Source: Eubacterium sp. (GTDB taxonomy: Bacteria > Bacillota > Clostridia > Lachnospirales > Lachnospiraceae). From it: a stretch of DNA of 64,000 bases. Made by a program: the position numbers and the translations under genes. The stretch spans positions 109,542 through 173,541 of the forward strand of contig JAGBNF010000046.1 in assembly GCA_017634555.1 (NCBI GenBank). Direction: 5' to 3'. A model generated the notes under the pieces. The model saw nothing but the letters and a program-made list of their open reading frames with translations, made no database searches and had not been told where the DNA came from. Shown in pieces: positions 60,436 to 64,000 of this stretch (within the stretch, counting starts at the first letter, position 1; each line of letters opens with the position of its first letter).

Positions 60436-61479
60436 ATGAAGAAATTTGGTAAGAAACTTGTTGCAACAGCAGTTGCTGCAACTATGGCACTTAGCTTCGC
60501 AGCATGCGGTGGAAGCGGATCGGGATCAACACAGGCAGCTACACAGGCTTCAGGCGGCGGAGATACAGAAGCAGCTGCACCGGCACAGTCATCAAGCGGT
60601 GACCTCATCAAGGTTGGTATCATCAACAACGATCCTAATGAGTCAGGATATCGTACAGCTAATGATAAGGATCTCAAGGCTATGTTCTGTGCAGAGAACG
60701 GCTATGATGCATCATTTGCTTACAGCTTAAAGAATGACGAGCAGATTACAGCAGCTCAGAAGTTCATCCAGGACGGAGTTGATTATCTTCTCCTTTCAGC
60801 TGCTGATACATCAGGTTGGGACGGCGTTCTTAAGGATGCTCAGGATGCAGGAATCCAGGTTATCCTTTTCGACCGTACTATAGATGCAGATCCAAACCTT
60901 TATGCAGCTTCAATCGTATCCGATATGGATAAGGAAGGTGAGCAGGCAGCTAATTGGTTAAAGGATCAGAACCTCAGCGAGTACAACATTATTCATCTTC
61001 AGGGTGTTATGGGTTCAGCAGCTCAGCAGGGTAGATCAGGAGCACTTGATCAGCTTGCTAAGGATAATGGCTGGAACATCGTTACACAGCAGACAGCTGA
61101 GTGGAATGCAGAGAAGGCTGAGCAGATTGTTAAGTCAGTTATCGACTCAGGTGAGAAGTTCAACGTAGTATATGCAGAGAACGACGATATGGCAAAGGGT
61201 GCTGTAGCAGCACTTGACAAGGCTAATATCTCACACGGTGTTGGTAAGGACGTTGTTATTATCGGATTTGACTGCAACAAGTGGGCACTTGAAGAACTCC
61301 TTGCTCAGAACTGGAACTATGATGGACAGTGTAATCCATTCCAGGCTAAGTATATTGATGAAGTTATCAAGACTCTTGAGTCAGGCGGAACACCTGCAGA
61401 GAAGACAATCATCATGGAAGAGAAGGGCTTTGACGCAACAACCATCAAGCAGGAAGACGTTGATAATTACGGAATCTAA
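60436..61479 (+). CDS. Monosaccharide-binding lipoprotein of the ABC importer (YtfQ/RbsB-like)
   Basis: 347 residues, lipobox FAAC (C24), then an Ala/Thr/Gln-rich linker, then a type 1 SBP: VGIINNDPNESGYRTANDKDLKAM, AAQKFIQDGVDYLLLSAADTSGWDGVLKDAQDAGIQVILFDR and VVYAENDDMAKGAVAAL. It is paralogous to the sensing lipoprotein just upstream, but its codon bias is much stronger and it is followed by a partial-terminator hairpin and then the ATPase gene, which marks it as the abundant transport SBP. The sugar is probably a pentose or furanose, from context. Confidence 0.9.
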   Translation: MKKFGKKLVATAVAATMALSFAACGGSGSGSTQAATQASGGGDTEAAAPAQSSSGDLIKVGIINNDPNESGYRTANDKDLKAMFCAENGYDASFAYSLKNDEQITAAQKFIQDGVDYLLLSAADTSGWDGVLKDAQDAGIQVILFDRTIDADPNLYAASIVSDMDKEGEQAANWLKDQNLSEYNIIHLQGVMGSAAQQGRSGALDQLAKDNGWNIVTQQTAEWNAEKAEQIVKSVIDSGEKFNVVYAENDDMAKGAVAALDKANISHGVGKDVVIIGFDCNKWALEELLAQNWNYDGQCNPFQAKYIDEVIKTLESGGTPAEKTIIMEEKGFDATTIKQEDVDNYGI

Positions 61480-61503
61480 TCATTAGATTATACTATATCG
61501 GGG

Positions 61504-61532
61504 GGTGCGGCATCTCAAGTGCCGCACCTTTT
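61504..61532 (+). terminator. Intra-operon hairpin between SBP and ATPase genes
   Basis: GGTGCGGCA (61504-61512) and TGCCGCACC (61520-61528) with a seven-base loop and a TTTTCTTT tail. Such partial terminators allow more SBP than ATPase transcript. Confidence 0.8.
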
Positions 61533-61554
61533 CTTTAAAGGGAGAGGTGAAACA

Positions 61555-63087
61555 GTGAAAGATAAGGCAGTGCTGGAATTGCATGGAATACATAAAAGCT
61601 TTCCCGGTGTTCGAGCTCTTCAGGGTGTAGATTTTACTCTTAGAGAGGGTGAAATCCATGCTCTTATGGGAGAGAACGGTGCGGGAAAATCAACACTGAT
61701 AAAGGTTATTACCGGAGTATACGAGAAGGATGAAGGAGAGATATTCCTGAAGGGTAATTCAGGAGCGGTAAATATACATTCTCCGCAGGATGCTCAGAAT
61801 CTCGGAATAAGTACGGTATATCAGGAGATTACTCTTTGCCCGAATCTGACAGTAGCAGAGAATATGTTTATCGGAAGAACAAAGGGCAGCATGACAAAAT
61901 GGAAGAAGATGAATGAGGATGCGGATAAGATTCTCAGATCACTGGACATTCCTGCAAAAGCAACCCAGCAGCTCGCAACATGCTCACTCGCAGTTCAGCA
62001 GATGGTTGCGATTGCCCGTGCGGTGGATATGGAATGTAAGGTTCTTATTCTTGATGAGCCTACATCTTCTCTCGATGACAGTGAAGTTCAGAAGCTTTTT
62101 GGTCTTATGAGAGATCTGAAGAGTAAGGGAGTTGGAATAATCTTCGTTACACATTTCCTCGATCAGGTTTACGAGGTATGTGATATGATTACGGTTCTCA
62201 GAGACGGAAAGCTTGTAGGAGAATATAAGATACAGGATCTGCCGAGAGTTGAGCTTGTATCAAAGATGCTCGGTAAAGAGCTTGACGATCTGTCTGATAT
62301 CAAGGGCGATTCCGGTAAGGAGTCGGCAGTTGACAACGGTACACCTGTATTTCAGGCTGTACAGCTTCAGAGTAATGCGGGAATCAAGCCGTTCGATTTC
62401 TACATTAAGAAGGGCGAAGTCAACGGATTTACCGGTCTTCTCGGTTCGGGACGAAGTGAGTGCGTAAGAGCAATCTTCGGAGCTGATCGAGTTATAGGCG
62501 GTAAGCTTATGAAGAACGGCAAGGAAGTTAAGGTTAGTAAGCCTATAGATGCCATGAAGCAGGGAATCGCTTATCTTCCTGAGGACAGAAAGGTTGACGG
62601 TATCGTAGGAGATCTTTCGGTAAGAGAGAATATCATACTTGCGGCACAGGTTCTCAGAGGATTTATGAAGCCATTCTCAAAAGCGCAGACATATAAGTTT
62701 GCCGAAGAGTATATAAAGCTTCTTGACATTAAGACTGCTTCTGCAGATACACCTATCAAATCACTTTCAGGTGGAAATCAGCAGAAGGTTATAGTAGCAA
62801 GATGGCTGCTGATGCATCCTGAATATCTTATTCTTGATGAGCCGACAAGAGGTATCGATGTCGGAACCAAGGTTGATATTCAGAAGCTTGTACTTAAGTT
62901 AGCCAGTGAAGGAATGAGCATTACATTTATCTCATCGGAAACAGATGAGATGCTTCGTACCTGTTCAAGACTCGTAGTCATGAGAGACAGGAAGGTTGTA
63001 GGAGAACTCACAGGTGACGATCTTACACAGAGCGGAATTATGAAGACAATAGCAGGAAACACAGATGATAACGGAGGTGAAAGTTAA
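61555..63087 (+). CDS. Sugar ABC importer ATP-binding protein (RbsA/MglA/YtfR-like, two ATPase halves)
   Basis: 510 residues. The N-terminal half has Walker A GENGAGKS (39-46), a family-typical CSLAVQQMVAIARAV signature, and LDEPTSSLD. The C-terminal half has a degenerate P-loop GLLGSGRSE but an intact signature LSGGNQQKVIVARWL and LDEPTRGIDVGTK, as in RbsA/MglA. The start is a GTG at 61555 (after GAGGTGA); the in-frame reading from 61519 crosses the intra-operon hairpin. It is followed two bases later by the permease. Confidence 0.93.
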   Translation: MKDKAVLELHGIHKSFPGVRALQGVDFTLREGEIHALMGENGAGKSTLIKVITGVYEKDEGEIFLKGNSGAVNIHSPQDAQNLGISTVYQEITLCPNLTVAENMFIGRTKGSMTKWKKMNEDADKILRSLDIPAKATQQLATCSLAVQQMVAIARAVDMECKVLILDEPTSSLDDSEVQKLFGLMRDLKSKGVGIIFVTHFLDQVYEVCDMITVLRDGKLVGEYKIQDLPRVELVSKMLGKELDDLSDIKGDSGKESAVDNGTPVFQAVQLQSNAGIKPFDFYIKKGEVNGFTGLLGSGRSECVRAIFGADRVIGGKLMKNGKEVKVSKPIDAMKQGIAYLPEDRKVDGIVGDLSVRENIILAAQVLRGFMKPFSKAQTYKFAEEYIKLLDIKTASADTPIKSLSGGNQQKVIVARWLLMHPEYLILDEPTRGIDVGTKVDIQKLVLKLASEGMSITFISSETDEMLRTCSRLVVMRDRKVVGELTGDDLTQSGIMKTIAGNTDDNGGES

Positions 63088-63088
63088 A

Positions 63089-64000
63089 ATGGGAAAGAAG
63101 AAAATACTTTTTAACAAACAGCTCCTCATTCCAATCGCTGCTATCGTTGCACTTGCTTTATTCAACCTTATAGTTGATCCTTCATTCTTTAAGATCACAC
63201 TCGGAACAAACAGCCAGGGTAATCCTGTACTTTCCGGTTATCTTATAACAATACTTGATTACGGTTCAGAGCTTGCAATCCTTGCAATCGGTATGACACT
63301 TGTTACGGCAGCATCCGGCGGACAGGATATCAGCGTAGGTGCTGCAATCGTAATCGCAGGAAGCGTTATTCTCAGGGTGCTTTGCGGAAACGATTCTAGA
63401 CCTGAAGTTATGCAGGCGCCTGTAATAGTTGCATTTCTTGTTGCCTGTGTAGTAGCAATGATCTTCGGTGCATTTAACGGAATACTCGTTGCATATTTCA
63501 AGATACAGCCGATGGTTGCAACGCTTATCCTCTTTACAGCAGGACGTTCAATCGCAGCATGGATAAACAACAATGAACTTCCTATCATAAGTGATGAATC
63601 ATTTGGGATTTACGGTGGATTCATTCCGGGGATTCCAATCCCTACACCATTCTTCATAGCAATGGCATGTGTAATAATCATCATGCTTGTACTTAAGTTT
63701 ACAACACTGGGGCTTTATACTCAGTCAGTAGGTATAAATGAAAGCTCATCAAGACTGAATGGTATCAATCCACAGTTTATAAAGTTTCTTACTTTTGTAA
63801 TACTTGGACTTTGCGTAGCTGTTGCCGGACTTATCAAGGTAAGCCGTCTTCAGACAATCAACTATTCAGTTATTGCAAAGGACATAGAAATGGATGCCAT
63901 CCTTGCGGTTGCACTCGGTGGAAATGCACTTTCCGGAGGTAAGTTCAGCATGGTAGCATCAATACTCGGTGCATATGTTATTCAGTTCCTTACAACAACA
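63089..64000 (+). CDS. Sugar ABC importer permease (RbsC/YtfT-like), 3' end outside window
   Basis: 304 codons without a stop, running to the window edge. About eight membrane helices are visible, with the family core AILAIGMTLVTAASGGQDISVGAAIVIAGS and the EAA-like region with GLYTQSVGINESSSRLNGIN. It is the BPD_transp_2 family used with RbsA-type ATPases. The start (ATG 63089, two bases after the ATPase stop, GGAGGTGA upstream) is clear; the C-terminus lies beyond 64000, and a second permease may follow. Confidence 0.92.
   Translation, partial: MGKKKILFNKQLLIPIAAIVALALFNLIVDPSFFKITLGTNSQGNPVLSGYLITILDYGSELAILAIGMTLVTAASGGQDISVGAAIVIAGSVILRVLCGNDSRPEVMQAPVIVAFLVACVVAMIFGAFNGILVAYFKIQPMVATLILFTAGRSIAAWINNNELPIISDESFGIYGGFIPGIPIPTPFFIAMACVIIIMLVLKFTTLGLYTQSVGINESSSRLNGINPQFIKFLTFVILGLCVAVAGLIKVSRLQTINYSVIAKDIEMDAILAVALGGNALSGGKFSMVASILGAYVIQFLTTT

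Noticed and set aside
1-64000. Insertion sequences, prophage, CRISPR arrays, tRNA or rRNA genes
   Set aside because: No transposase, integrase, direct-repeat array, cloverleaf or rRNA-like sequence was seen on either strand; the 29.4-31.3 kb patch is the only accessory-looking interval.

Overview
The window looks like chromosome from an anaerobic, Gram-positive, plant-fibre-using member of the Lachnospiraceae (a Butyrivibrio- or Pseudobutyrivibrio-like lineage is my best guess). The basis is AddAB instead of RecBCD, DnaD/DnaI-type replication loaders, pyruvate:ferredoxin oxidoreductase, a flavoprotein-rubredoxin fusion, LplB/LplC-type oligosaccharide transport, YesM/YesN-type sugar sensing, strong GGAGG ribosome-binding sites and several TTG/GTG starts. 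The species assignment is inference. I see no rRNA, tRNA, CRISPR array, insertion sequence or prophage.

Layout. 1-0.9 kb: the tail of an unknown gene and a convergent phosphoribosyltransferase. 1-14.5 kb: a long co-directional run with addB-addA-queF, folC, a 49-residue ORF, a zinc-ribbon/TPR membrane protein, a DUF308-like protein, ispF, a GNAT enzyme and a small membrane protein. 14.5-19.4 kb: a small unknown gene, queH, an orphan ZnuA-like metal-binding lipoprotein with a striking repeat-flanked promoter, and a polar amino-acid ABC transporter. 19.4-24.5 kb (minus strand): murC, then dnaD-dnaI-prs, with a cluster of DnaA-box-like 9-mers between them. 24.6-29.4 kb: ilvE, a lipoprotein plus a Wzm/Wzt-like exporter, uppP, and an RsuA-type pseudouridine synthase. 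29.4-31.3 kb: an accessory patch with a WYY-repeat surface protein and a RelB/RelE-type toxin-antitoxin pair. 31.5-33.9 kb: rpmG-secE-nusG-rplK-rplA with two copies of a probable L1-binding leader. 34-35.4 kb: an acyl carrier protein and a BtrH-like partner. 35.7-39.2 kb: PFOR. 40.4-45.1 kb: metY, then an operon of LUD protein, flavin-reductase/rubredoxin, nucleosidase and a spore-photoproduct-lyase-like radical SAM enzyme. 45.2-46.7 kb: a HEXXH membrane protein and an XRE membrane regulator.

46.9 kb to the end reads as a pentose/arabino-oligosaccharide utilisation region. It holds a LacI regulator, an LplB/LplC/LplA-type importer, a GH43 enzyme without a signal peptide, an FGGY kinase and AraD. 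These are followed by a YesN response regulator, a YesM/LytS-type kinase, a sugar-binding lipoprotein (resembling the XylFII-LytS-YesN three-component design) and an RbsBAC/YtfQRT-like monosaccharide importer cut by the window edge. The likely flow is import of oligosaccharides, intracellular release of arabinose, phosphorylation and epimerisation to xylulose 5-phosphate, and onward to pyruvate and PFOR. The L-arabinose isomerase that this route needs is not in the window.

The observations I find most worth checking are the spore-photoproduct-lyase-like enzyme that appears to lack the hydrogen-donor cysteine and sits with a nucleosidase; the DnaA-box-like cluster upstream of dnaD-dnaI; the paired direct repeats around the znuA-like promoter; the ACP/BtrH-like pair; and an unrecognised structured RNA element before araD. 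Gene functions rest on motifs I could read and on family knowledge; no database search was possible.
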